DNA of 64,000 nt. It comes from CAVXEH01 sp963805305 (GTDB taxonomy: Bacteria; Chloroflexota; Limnocylindria; QHBO01). The first letter of the stretch is position 1; every line of letters starts with the position of its first letter. A program made the position numbers and the translations under genes. Where the stretch lies: contig CAWDTM010000007.1 of assembly GCA_963805305.1 (NCBI GenBank), positions 186,001-250,000 on the forward strand. The letters run 5' to 3'. Below are positions 43,610 through 51,269 of the stretch, piece by piece. The notes beneath the pieces were generated by a model that ran no database searches, was not told the DNA's origin, and worked only from the letters and a program-made list of their open reading frames with translations.

Positions 43610-44959
43610 GTGCGCATGCCACGCAGCCGATCCACAGCCGCCACGCGCGAGCTCGCCGTCCATCGCCAGCTCATGCGCTTCGGCGAGGCGGATACCCTCG
43701 CGACACCGGTCTGGGAGCAGCGCGGGACCACGGTGACCGCCATCGAGGCGCAGCTGGGCCGCCTGTGGGGCGCGGCCGAGTCGGCGTCGGGTGGCCACGA
43801 GACCCGCATGCTCGAGAAGGGTCTGCCGCACGCGCGAACGTCGGTCCTCAACTTGATCGTGACCGTCGTGGACTCGGCCGCGGCAGACCGCGCGGTGCAC
43901 GCCATGATGAGCCTGGGCATTCGTCACCCCTCTCGCGCCATCGTGCTCGTCGCGGACCACGAGTCGAGCGGCGACGCGCTCGACGCGCGGATCAGCACCC
44001 ACTGCCACGCCGTGCCGGCTACGCCGGATGAACGCGTCTGCTACGAGGAGGTCGTGCTGACGGTCCGCGGCGAGTCCGCGGAGCACCTGTCCGGCGTCGT
44101 GGCCCCCATCCTCATCCACGACCTGCCGACATCGGTCTGGTGGCCCGGCGATCCGCCGTTCACCCACCCGGTCTTCGACCAGCTCGTCGAGGTTTCCGAC
44201 CGACTCATCGTCGACTCGTCTGATTTCGGTGACCTGCTGGACGGCATGCGTCGCCTCTCCGCGCTTCGGGATCGGAGCGGGATCGGGGATCTCGCCTGGG
44301 AGCGGTTATCGGGCTGGCAGGAGCGGATCGCACAGTTCTTCGACGCGCCGCGCTTCCGACGGTACCTGCCCAACCTGAACCGGATGGTGATCCACTACGC
44401 CACGCCCACCGGACACGGCCGACGACGACGGCGGCAGGACGTCGATGCCGTCGCGCCCGACGTTGCAGCGCCGATGGCCGAGGCGGTGCTTCTCGCGGGG
44501 TGGATCGCGTCGCGCCTCGACTGGCGGCGGTACAGGACGGTGCGGCCGATGGAGGACGGTGGCTTCGGGCTGCAGCTCGAGGGACACTACGAAATGGTGG
44601 ACCTTCGGATCGAGCCGGAGGCAACCGACGAGCTGGTGCCCGGTGAGCTGACCAGCGTGCGGCTTCGGGCCCATGGAGAGACGGGGGCCGCCGAGTTCAT
44701 CATCGATCGGGATCGCGACGAGGCCACGGTCGCCACCAATGCCGACGGAATGACGGCGCTCCTGCGCAAGATCACCATGGAAACTCCTCGAGAAGCGGAG
44801 CTGCTCAGCGCGCAGCTGGGGGGCGAGTCCGCCGACCCGGTGTATGACGCAGCGCTGCGGGCCGCGGTCATCATCCTGGCCGCCGCCCACGGCGGCGGCG
44901 ACCCCCTCGGTGCGGCCAGCATCCCGGCTCCGGCCGCGGTTCAGGAGCTGGGCGGATGA
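43610..44959 (+). CDS. opcA: OpcA, glucose-6-phosphate dehydrogenase assembly/activator protein
   Basis: A 449-residue OpcA-family protein. Diagnostic segments are RTSVLNLIVTVVDSAAADR, HPSRAIVLVADHES and VAPILIHDLPTSVWWPGDPP. OpcA binds and allosterically supports Zwf in cyanobacteria and actinobacteria, tying the pathway to redox state. The first residues are basic; GTG 43610 or ATG 43616 are both possible starts. It overlaps pgl by 4 nt and sits in the usual zwf-opcA-pgl order. Confidence 0.9.
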   Translation: MRMPRSRSTAATRELAVHRQLMRFGEADTLATPVWEQRGTTVTAIEAQLGRLWGAAESASGGHETRMLEKGLPHARTSVLNLIVTVVDSAAADRAVHAMMSLGIRHPSRAIVLVADHESSGDALDARISTHCHAVPATPDERVCYEEVVLTVRGESAEHLSGVVAPILIHDLPTSVWWPGDPPFTHPVFDQLVEVSDRLIVDSSDFGDLLDGMRRLSALRDRSGIGDLAWERLSGWQERIAQFFDAPRFRRYLPNLNRMVIHYATPTGHGRRRRRQDVDAVAPDVAAPMAEAVLLAGWIASRLDWRRYRTVRPMEDGGFGLQLEGHYEMVDLRIEPEATDELVPGELTSVRLRAHGETGAAEFIIDRDRDEATVATNADGMTALLRKITMETPREAELLSAQLGGESADPVYDAALRAAVIILAAAHGGGDPLGAASIPAPAAVQELGG

Positions 44960-45714
44960 GGCGCACCCGCTGGATCGTCGTCCCTGATCGCGAGGCGGTG
45001 GCCCGCGAGGCCGCGGACCGGTTCGTGGCCTCGGCGACGGCCGCGATCGAGGCTCGTGGCGTCTTTCGCGTGGCCCTCTCGGGTGGCACCACGCCGAATG
45101 CCGTCTTCCCCGTCCTTCGGTCGGCGCCGTGGGCAGGGCGCGTGGACTGGAGCCGCGTCGAGTTCTTCTGGGGCGACGAACGAGCGGTGCCGCCCGACGA
45201 CCCGGAGTCGAACTTCGGCACGGCGTATCGGATGTTCATCGCGCAGCTGCCGGGGGTGCGGCCCGAGTCGATCCATCGCATGCAGGCCGAGTCCAGTGAT
45301 CTCGATGGCGCCGCGCTCGCCTACGAGACGGAGCTGCGCCTGGCGTTCGCGGTCCGCGGCGAGGAGCCGCCTGCCTTCGACCTCATCTGGCTGGGCCTGG
45401 GCCCCGACGGGCACACCGCGTCGCTCTTTCCGGGCAGCCGCGCGCTGCGCGAAACGCAGCGCTGGGCGGTCCCCAACTGGTGGTCGGCGGCGAGGGTCTG
45501 GCGAATGACGCTCACGTATCCGGTGCTCGATGCCGCGCGCGAGGTCGTCTTCCTCGTCTGCGGAGAGAACAAGCGCAATGCCGTCCGACACGTGCGCTCC
45601 GGGCGCAGCCGCCTGCCGGCCGCACGGGTCACGGCCGCGGACCTGACCTGGCTGCTGGATGCCGCGGCGGCGGGCGATGTGGCGTCGGCAAGCCCAGAGA
45701 GTGCCTCGTCGTGA
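44956..45714 (+). CDS. pgl: 6-phosphogluconolactonase
   Basis: A 252-residue DevB/NagB-fold lactonase. The substrate loop VALSGGTTPNAVFPVL, the segment FFWGDERAVPPDDPESNFG and LIWLGLGPDGHTASLFPGS are all characteristic. It hydrolyses 6-phosphogluconolactone, completing the oxidative branch between Zwf and Gnd. It overlaps opcA (ATGA) and the following small membrane gene (GTGA). Confidence 0.93.
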   Translation: MRRTRWIVVPDREAVAREAADRFVASATAAIEARGVFRVALSGGTTPNAVFPVLRSAPWAGRVDWSRVEFFWGDERAVPPDDPESNFGTAYRMFIAQLPGVRPESIHRMQAESSDLDGAALAYETELRLAFAVRGEEPPAFDLIWLGLGPDGHTASLFPGSRALRETQRWAVPNWWSAARVWRMTLTYPVLDAAREVVFLVCGENKRNAVRHVRSGRSRLPAARVTAADLTWLLDAAAAGDVASASPESASS

Positions 45715-45980
45715 CCCCGTGGTTCTTCCTGGCAGGCACCGTGGTTGCCGGGCTGGCGGCCTACGGAACCGGGTGGCCGGCATGGCGTGGGTACCGGACC
45801 CGCGAGGCGAGGGATCTCAACGCGGAGCGCTACCTGGCGTGGCGTGGCCGCGCCCCGCGTGGGTCGCAGCCCTCGCTGCGCGAGGGGCCGACCATGGCCG
45901 AGCGGCGGCGGCTGTACGTCGCAACCGGGTTGGCCCTGGTCGCGATGATCTGCCTGGTCGGCTTCCTGGTCACGAGCTGA
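45711..45980 (+). CDS. Small two-helix membrane protein in the pentose-phosphate operon
   Basis: An 89-residue protein with hydrophobic helices at the N terminus (WFFLAGTVVAGLAAYGTGW) and C terminus (LYVATGLALVAMICLVGFLV), joined by a basic loop (RTREARDLNAERYLAWRGR). No family recognised. The GTG overlaps the pgl stop, so it is co-translated with the operon. A longer upstream frame is rejected because it lies within pgl. Confidence 0.6.
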   Translation: MTPWFFLAGTVVAGLAAYGTGWPAWRGYRTREARDLNAERYLAWRGRAPRGSQPSLREGPTMAERRRLYVATGLALVAMICLVGFLVTS

Positions 45981-45998
45981 GCGGGGACCGCCGGCCGG

Positions 45999-46319
45999 AT
46001 GCGAGTCGAGCTGCTGTACACCGACGACGACCCGGGGTACATGGCAACGCGCCAGAACCTCGTCGAGGTGTTGAGCGAGGATGCCTTCGAGACACCGGTG
46101 CAGATGATCGCCGTCCGTTCGTCGGAGGACGCCGAGCTGCTGGGCTTCCCGGGTTCGCCCACGATCCGCATCGACGGTGAGGACATCGACCCGGAGGGCG
46201 CCACCGTCATCGGCATCCGGCGGCGGACCTATCCCGGCGACGGATCGGTGCCCGGCAAGCCCCTGATCCGCAGCGCCGTCGAGCGCGCGCGCGGCTGGGG
46301 CCACGGCCGCACGCAGTAG
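45999..46319 (+). CDS. Thioredoxin-fold protein lacking the cysteines
   Basis: A 106-residue protein with a thioredoxin-like pattern: an N-terminal beta strand (VELLYTDDDPGY), helix, and the GFPGSPTIRIDGEDIDPEG block with the cis-Pro (SPT). Relatives I know carry a Cys-Pro-containing motif where this has DDDPGY, and another Cys later where this has GIRRRTY. It contains no cysteine at all, so it cannot be a thiol-disulfide enzyme and may be a structural or binding protein. It lies 18 nt after the small membrane gene. Confidence 0.6.
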   Translation: MRVELLYTDDDPGYMATRQNLVEVLSEDAFETPVQMIAVRSSEDAELLGFPGSPTIRIDGEDIDPEGATVIGIRRRTYPGDGSVPGKPLIRSAVERARGWGHGRTQ

Positions 46320-46324
46320 CGGAC

Positions 46325-46330
46325 TACACT
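46325..46330 (+). promoter_or_regulatory. -10-like box (TACACT) before proline dehydrogenase
   Basis: TACACT ends 9 nt before the ATG at 46340, consistent with a leader of about 3 nt. No ribosome-binding site or clear -35. Confidence 0.35.
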
Positions 46331-46339
46331 CGGATCCCG

Positions 46340-47305
46340 ATGCTCGCAGCGTTGCTTCGCGCCTTCTTCCTGTGGCTTGCGCACCGCCGATGGCTGGCGC
46401 GCCTCGTTCTGCGCATCCCGTTCGCGAGGCGGCTTCCGCTGCGATTCGTGGCGGGGACCACCCTGGACCTCGCCGTCCGGGCGGTGCGCGACCTGAACGC
46501 GGCCGGCCTGACCGCCACGCTGGATCATCTTGGCGAGTCGGTCAGCGACCAGGCGACCGCCGAGGCGGCCGCGGCGGCTTACGTCGAGGCGGTCGAGCGC
46601 ATTGCGAGCGAGGGGCTGGACGCCAACGTGAGCATCAAGCTCACTCAGATGGGCCTGGACCTGGGGGTGGACGTGTGTCGCGAGGTCCTGCGCCCCGTCC
46701 TGGACGCCGGCGGGCGCCACGGCATCTTCGTCCGGATTGACATGGAGTCCAGCGCCTACGTCGACCGCACGCTCGAGGTCGTACGCGGCATGCGGGCGGA
46801 GGGCTATGACACGGGGCCGGTCATCCAGTCGTACCTGCACCGCTCCAGGGCCGATGTCGCCGCGCTCGCCGCCGAGGGCGCGCGCGTGCGGGTCTGCAAA
46901 GGCGCGTATGCGGAACCGGTCGAGATCGCGTGGCACGATCGCGCCACCATCGGTCAATCCTTCGTCGAGCTCTGCCAGACGCTCATCGGAGCGGGAACCT
47001 ACACGGGTGTCGCGACGCACGATCCGGAGATGATCGAGGCCATCAGCCGCTACGCGTCGCAGAACCGGGTGTCTCCTGAACAGTGGGAGTTCCAGATGCT
47101 GTATGGCATCCGCCGTGACCTGCAGCGGGCCCTCGTGGCGGACGGATACCGGATGCGCGTCTACGTCCCGTACGGCACCGAGTGGTGGCCCTACTTCATG
47201 CGCCGGCTGGCCGAGCGTCCGGCGAACGTCATGTTCGTCCTGCGCGGCCTGTTCGGGGAGGGGAAGACGGAAGGGGCGGCTGCGTCGTCGTGGCCCGAGG
47301 GGTAG
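46340..47305 (+). CDS. Proline dehydrogenase
   Basis: A 321-residue FAD-dependent proline dehydrogenase of the monofunctional type. A hydrophobic/basic N-terminal helix (FFLWLAHRRWLARLVLR) may bind the membrane. Barrel motifs are ANVSIKLTQMGLDLG, IRIDMESSAYVD-like IFVRIDMESSAYVDRT, VRVCKGAYAEPVEIAW, EFQMLYGIRRDLQ and the substrate-binding RRLAERPAN. It oxidises proline to pyrroline-5-carboxylate and feeds electrons to quinone. No pyrroline-5-carboxylate dehydrogenase gene is in the window. Confidence 0.9.
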   Translation: MLAALLRAFFLWLAHRRWLARLVLRIPFARRLPLRFVAGTTLDLAVRAVRDLNAAGLTATLDHLGESVSDQATAEAAAAAYVEAVERIASEGLDANVSIKLTQMGLDLGVDVCREVLRPVLDAGGRHGIFVRIDMESSAYVDRTLEVVRGMRAEGYDTGPVIQSYLHRSRADVAALAAEGARVRVCKGAYAEPVEIAWHDRATIGQSFVELCQTLIGAGTYTGVATHDPEMIEAISRYASQNRVSPEQWEFQMLYGIRRDLQRALVADGYRMRVYVPYGTEWWPYFMRRLAERPANVMFVLRGLFGEGKTEGAAASSWPEG

Positions 47306-47320
47306 ACTCGGGGCAATCTC

Positions 47321-47770
47321 ATGAGCGCATCCAAACGCCCGAGCACCTCGAGTCTCCGGCGGTTCATCACGTCTCGACCCTACGTCCCCGTCGCCGAGAT
47401 CCGACGCCGGTTCGGCCTCGACGAGCCGGACTGCATCTGCGCCATCGCGCGCGACGGCCGTTCGGCCGCCTACGTGGGCCTGCCCGAGCGCGAGGCCCTC
47501 AAGATCCAGGACCTGTGGTCGCGCGACGAGATCGGCCTGGAGCTCTCCGTCGAGGTGCGGGCCCCCGTGGTGGTGGGCATCTATCCGATGCGCATGGCCC
47601 GCTACGTGATGGATGGCAATGGCTTCCACCCCAGCGGGCACCATCACGGTGCGGGCGGGCCAGCACCGGGTAACGGCCAGGGGCCGCAGCCTGATCACGT
47701 CAGCGTGCCACCTCCGTCGGGGGCCACCCCGCTGGCCTCCCCCCAACCGGTCATTCCGTCCGAGCCTTGA
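47321..47770 (+). CDS. Conserved-looking hypothetical protein with His/Pro-rich tail
   Basis: A 149-residue protein, not recognised. Residues 1-105 look folded (RRFITSRPYVPVAEIRRRFG, then DCICAIARDGRSAAYVGLPE, then VVVGIYPMRMARYVM). The last ~45 are a low-complexity tail beginning HPSGHHHGAGG. A TAGACT box (47303-47308) lies 12 nt before the ATG, suggesting a very short leader. It overlaps the following gene. Confidence 0.5.
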   Translation: MSASKRPSTSSLRRFITSRPYVPVAEIRRRFGLDEPDCICAIARDGRSAAYVGLPEREALKIQDLWSRDEIGLELSVEVRAPVVVGIYPMRMARYVMDGNGFHPSGHHHGAGGPAPGNGQGPQPDHVSVPPPSGATPLASPQPVIPSEP

Positions 47771-48105
47771 CCGTCGCGCTCGTTTCGCGCGAGCTCCTCT
47801 TCGCCAGCAGGATCGCCGACGCGGCGTCCCGCGCCGGGGTTGCATTCGTCCGCGTCGACGATCCCTCGACGCTGCCGTCACCGGACACCCTCCGCCTGGT
47901 CCTCGTCGACTGGGCGGAGCGCGACATGGGTTGGGCCGATGCGCTGGCCGCATGGTGCCAGGGTGCCCCTGCGTCGGCGCCGCGCGTCGTGCTGTTCGGC
48001 CCGCACACCGACCTGGAGGCTCACGCGGCCGCCCGTGCCGCCGGGCTTGGACCCATGTGGGCCCGTTCCAAGCTGCTCTCCGATCTGCCGTCCCTTCTGT
48101 CCTGA
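47767..48105 (+). CDS. Receiver-like small protein
   Basis: A 112-residue protein with an alternating alpha/beta pattern like a response-regulator receiver: VALVSRELLFASRIADAASR, LRLVLVDWAERD (Asp in the phospho-acceptor position), RVVLFGPHTDLEAHAAARAA and a final WARSKLLSDLPSL. It lacks the acidic pair after the first strand, so it is probably not a normal phospho-receiver. The TTG start overlaps the upstream stop (TTGA). Function unknown. Confidence 0.5.
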   Translation: MTVALVSRELLFASRIADAASRAGVAFVRVDDPSTLPSPDTLRLVLVDWAERDMGWADALAAWCQGAPASAPRVVLFGPHTDLEAHAAARAAGLGPMWARSKLLSDLPSLLS

Positions 48106-48133
48106 CGGCGCGCGGAGGGACGAGCGGACCCAG

Positions 48134-48943
48134 CTAGGCTCGAACCCGGCTTGGCTCCTCCGCCGCATCGTGCTCCTGCACGGTGACCGGCTGAAGCTGA
48201 CCCGTCGGCAGCCTGCGATCCGTTGGCGCGAGCCGCTCGCGGAGCATCGTTCGCAGGACCCGGATGCCGTCTCGGAACGCGTGCAGGTTCGACTCGCCGA
48301 ACCGGCGAGGCGACTCGGTGCTCGGCACCTCCGCGATACGGAGGCCGCGCTGCACCGCCCTCACCACGATCTGGGTCTCGATCTCGAATCCCTCGGCGTC
48401 CAGCGTCAGGGCAGCCAGAGCTCCACGGCGGAATGCGCAGTACCCGTAGCAGAGCTCCGAGAAATCGGTCCCGTACAGGATGTTCGCCAGATCCAGGAGC
48501 CTCGCGTTCCCGAACTGGCGAAGCCAGGTGATGTCCGTGGTCCCGCCGCCGGGCAGGAAGCGGGAGCCCTTGACGAACTCGTACCCCGCATCGAGCGCCT
48601 CGACGAAGGCTCCGATCTCAGCAGGGTCCATACTTCCATCCGCGTCGAGCATGACGATGTAGTCGCCGCGGGCCGCATCGAACCCCGCGCGGAGCGCGGT
48701 CCCCTTTCCGGGGCGTGACTCGTGGACGACCACGACATCGGGCACCACCATCTTCGCGACCTCGAGCGTCCCGTCCGTCGAGAGCCCATCAACGACGATG
48801 ATCTCGTCAACAAATGTCGGGACGCGCTCGAGGACCCACGCGATGTTGCGTGCCTCGTTCTTGGCGGGGATGACCACGCTGATCGAGTGATCCCTCGGTC
48901 GGGTCCCCTGTTTTTGGGTAGGCTGAAGCTGGGCAGTGTGCAT
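48134..48943 (-). CDS. Family 2 glycosyltransferase (dolichol-P-mannose synthase-like)
   Basis: A 269-residue GT2 protein. The GT-A fold motifs are ISVVIPAKNEARNIAWVLE, IIVVDGLSTDGTLEVAK and the metal-binding VMLDADGSMDPAE. FVKGSRFLPGGGTTDITWLR is typical of the dolichol/polyprenol-phosphate sugar synthase branch. No membrane helix is seen. It probably transfers a hexose to a lipid carrier or nascent glycan. It is divergent from the exopolysaccharide-type genes starting at 49183 and belongs to that region by content. Confidence 0.85.
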   Translation of the reverse strand: MHTAQLQPTQKQGTRPRDHSISVVIPAKNEARNIAWVLERVPTFVDEIIVVDGLSTDGTLEVAKMVVPDVVVVHESRPGKGTALRAGFDAARGDYIVMLDADGSMDPAEIGAFVEALDAGYEFVKGSRFLPGGGTTDITWLRQFGNARLLDLANILYGTDFSELCYGYCAFRRGALAALTLDAEGFEIETQIVVRAVQRGLRIAEVPSTESPRRFGESNLHAFRDGIRVLRTMLRERLAPTDRRLPTGQLQPVTVQEHDAAEEPSRVRA

Positions 48944-49182
48944 ATAGCCCCCCCAAGGGCAATGATGATGTGGGGATGGATGATTGCGTTCCCCGTCTCG
49001 GCCGGGGATCCATTAGTACCAGCATTCGCCAGTACCATTGGGAATCTCGGGATTGTGTCGGATGGATGGAGTGGTGTCTAGTGCGTCGGGGTCCGTCGAG
49101 GAGATTCGCGTTGCGTTCGGTCACCGTATGCCCGTGGGTACGGGTGACAAGTCCACGCCCGGCCCCTAACACTTAGGAACTC
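48944..49182. other. 239-bp divergent promoter region of the surface-glycan genes
   Basis: Non-coding by my reading. It contains two AGTACCA direct repeats (49015-49021 and 49031-49037, 16 bp apart), the second within CAGTACCATTGG, which recurs nearly unchanged upstream of the beta-helix gene. No clear -35/-10 pair or riboswitch fold was recognised. It is less GC-rich than its surroundings. Confidence 0.45.
49015..49037 (+). repeat. AGTACCA direct repeat pair
   Basis: AGTACCA at 49015-49021 and 49031-49037, start-to-start spacing 16 bp, about 150 nt upstream of the GTG at 49183. Possible regulator site. Confidence 0.35.
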
Positions 49183-50277
49183 GTGAGCACAGCAAGAACC
49201 CACCGAAAGCTGCAGGATGCAGGGGTCGTGCGCCACCTGGTGATGGCGCTGCGATCCGGTGCCTCGCGCGCCGAGACCCTTCGCGAGCTGGGCGTCAGCG
49301 AATCGACGTTCTACCGTGAGCTGCGCCGATCACCCGAGCTCCGCGAGCTCGTCGAGAGCGAGGCCCCCGGCGCCGCAGCGGAACCCTTCAAGGAGCAGAC
49401 GCCTGCTCCGCCGGTGACGCCGGCGGCTGGGTCAGGGTCGAATGGGTCAGGACGTCCCAAGGGCGTCAAGCAGGGCGGTTCGGCGCAAGACAACGGAACG
49501 TCCGTGCGGACGACCGGCACGGACGACGTCGTGACGCCACCCTCGCCGGCGTCCGCTCGGCGCCCTGGCACTGACGAAGGAGATGGTCGCCAGGACCCCG
49601 CCGCTCCATCCGGCAGCGAGCCGACATCGTCCCGGCCCGTGAGGGCGGAACGAGCGGCGCCGCCGTCGCCCCCCGCCGATCGGCGTCCGAAGCGCAGGCA
49701 GGCTCGCCGCGTCACCCCGGTCCTCCCGTCCGCTGCGTCGGTTGCGGATGCGAGTGCAACGGTGGTGACGCTGCCCGAACCCGCTGTCGAGGGTTCCCCG
49801 ATCTCGGCGGCCAGCACCGCCCTGGCAACGACGGCCGCATCGCCCGGCGCCCTCGTGGCTGCCCACGCCGGTCGACCCGCACCATCGGCGCCGGCCGGCG
49901 CGGACTGGATGCCGCCTGTCGCGGTCCTCACGCTGCAGCTCGTGGTTGCCATCGCCGTGGGGGCGCACCCGCTCATCATCCTGGCTGTCGCCCTGGCGAC
50001 CCTCGGGGTCCTGCTCGGCGTTCGACGAGCACGCCGCGTCATCCCCCGGCGGGGGTCCCGCGCGGGCATCCGGTACCGCGAGGTGATGGTCATCCCGGAG
50101 GGTGGTCCCGTCGGGCCCGCTGACCGCGCTTCCCGTTCCGAAACGGGTGACCCGCGCGGCGCGGAGGCAGAGGGCAGGGCGGCCGACGCGCACCACAGCG
50201 ACCTGGACTGGGTGGCGGCGTCAATCCTGAGGGTGCCGACCCCGGACGACCCGCGACCTCCCCGACCCCGCAGCTGA
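49183..50277 (+). CDS. HTH protein with disordered linker and membrane hairpin
   Basis: A 364-residue protein without a recognised family. Residues ~8-50 form a homeodomain-like helix-turn-helix (SRAETLRELGVSESTFYREL). About 180 residues of Pro/Ala/Ser-rich linker follow, then a hydrophobic hairpin (VAVLTLQLVVAIAVGAHPLI and ILAVALATLGVLLGV), an Arg-rich stretch and a polar tail. A DNA-binding head tethered to the membrane suggests a membrane-bound regulator of the adjacent glycan genes (inference). The GTG follows a weak AGGA site. Its stop overlaps the next start (TGATG). Confidence 0.55.
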   Translation: MSTARTHRKLQDAGVVRHLVMALRSGASRAETLRELGVSESTFYRELRRSPELRELVESEAPGAAAEPFKEQTPAPPVTPAAGSGSNGSGRPKGVKQGGSAQDNGTSVRTTGTDDVVTPPSPASARRPGTDEGDGRQDPAAPSGSEPTSSRPVRAERAAPPSPPADRRPKRRQARRVTPVLPSAASVADASATVVTLPEPAVEGSPISAASTALATTAASPGALVAAHAGRPAPSAPAGADWMPPVAVLTLQLVVAIAVGAHPLIILAVALATLGVLLGVRRARRVIPRRGSRAGIRYREVMVIPEGGPVGPADRASRSETGDPRGAEAEGRAADAHHSDLDWVAASILRVPTPDDPRPPRPRS

Positions 50278-51269
50278 TGCCCTCCCCGGCCGATCTGTCT
50301 GTCGTGATCTGCGCCTACACGCTCGAGCGGTGGGACCAGATCGTGGCCGCCGTCACATCGGTGCGTGAGCAGCGTCCGCCGGTCCGCGAAGTCATCGTCG
50401 TCAGCGACCACAATCCGGACCTCTATCGGCGCGCGTCGGAAGAGCTGCCCGGCGTCCGGGTCATCGAGAACTCGGATCTTCGCGGCCTCAGCGGCGCGCG
50501 GAACAGCGGCGTCCGCGTCGCGACCGGCCCCCTGATCGCCTTCCTCGACGACGACGCCACCGCCGACGCCGGCTGGGCCGCCGCGCTCAGCGCCGCCTAC
50601 GCGGACGACGACGTGATCGGCGTGGGCGGCACCAGCGCGCCGAACTGGATCGCAGGCAGGCCGGCCTGGTTCCCCGAGGAGTTCGACTGGGTCGTGGGTT
50701 GCAGCTACCGCGGGCTGCCCACGCAGCCGGGCCCGGTGCGCAACATGATCGGCTCGAACATGAGCTTCCGAAGCGAGGTCTTCGCGGAGGTCGGCGCGTT
50801 CGACCCGAGTGTCGGGCGGGTTGGCGCGAATCCGGTTGGTTGCGAGGAGACAGAGCTCTGCATTCGTGCGATCCGTCGTTGGCCGGAGCGTCGAATCCTC
50901 CATGACCCCGCGGCGATGGTTCGGCACACGGTGCCGCCCGACCGCGGCACCTGGCGCTACTTTCGGTCTCGATGCTTCGCGGAGGGCCGGTCGAAGGCGC
51001 AGGTGACCCGCCTCGCCGGGGCGTCGGCGGGGCTCGCCTCCGAACGCCGCTACACCGCGCGGGTCCTGCCCCGCGGGGCCATCGATCGCGTGCGACTCGC
51101 GATCCGCCAGCGGCGCGCGGCTCCGGCGCAGGCCGCCCTGGCGATCGTCGCCGGCCTGGGGATCACGACGGCCGGGTACCTCGCGGGACTGGTCGAGAAC
51201 CGCCGGTCGGGTGCAGCACCGGCCGCGGCCGGTCCGCCGCCGCCCGCCGCAGGTCGGGGAGAGGAATGA
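50277..51269 (+). CDS. Family 2 glycosyltransferase
   Basis: A 330-residue GT2 enzyme. The nucleotide-sugar fold shows LSVVICAYTLERWDQIVAAV, VREVIVVSDHNPDL, and the metal-binding LIAFLDDDATADAGWAAAL. NMIGSNMSFRSEVFAEVGAF and CEETELCIRA are the acceptor/catalytic region typical of this family. One hydrophobic segment lies near the C terminus (AALAIVAGLGITTAGYLAGL). It probably elongates a cell-surface polysaccharide. It overlaps the next glycosyltransferase gene by 4 nt. Confidence 0.85.
   Translation: MPSPADLSVVICAYTLERWDQIVAAVTSVREQRPPVREVIVVSDHNPDLYRRASEELPGVRVIENSDLRGLSGARNSGVRVATGPLIAFLDDDATADAGWAAALSAAYADDDVIGVGGTSAPNWIAGRPAWFPEEFDWVVGCSYRGLPTQPGPVRNMIGSNMSFRSEVFAEVGAFDPSVGRVGANPVGCEETELCIRAIRRWPERRILHDPAAMVRHTVPPDRGTWRYFRSRCFAEGRSKAQVTRLAGASAGLASERRYTARVLPRGAIDRVRLAIRQRRAAPAQAALAIVAGLGITTAGYLAGLVENRRSGAAPAAAGPPPPAAGRGEE

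Noticed and set aside
40072..43920. 1282-codon minus-strand open frame opposite pgi-gnd-zwf-opcA
   Set aside because: It spans four confidently identified plus-strand enzymes and has the composition typical of antisense reading in GC-rich DNA.
48944..49182. c-di-GMP or other riboswitch in the divergent glycan promoter region
   Set aside because: Considered because of the surface-glycan context, but no recognisable conserved core or stable multi-helix fold was found.
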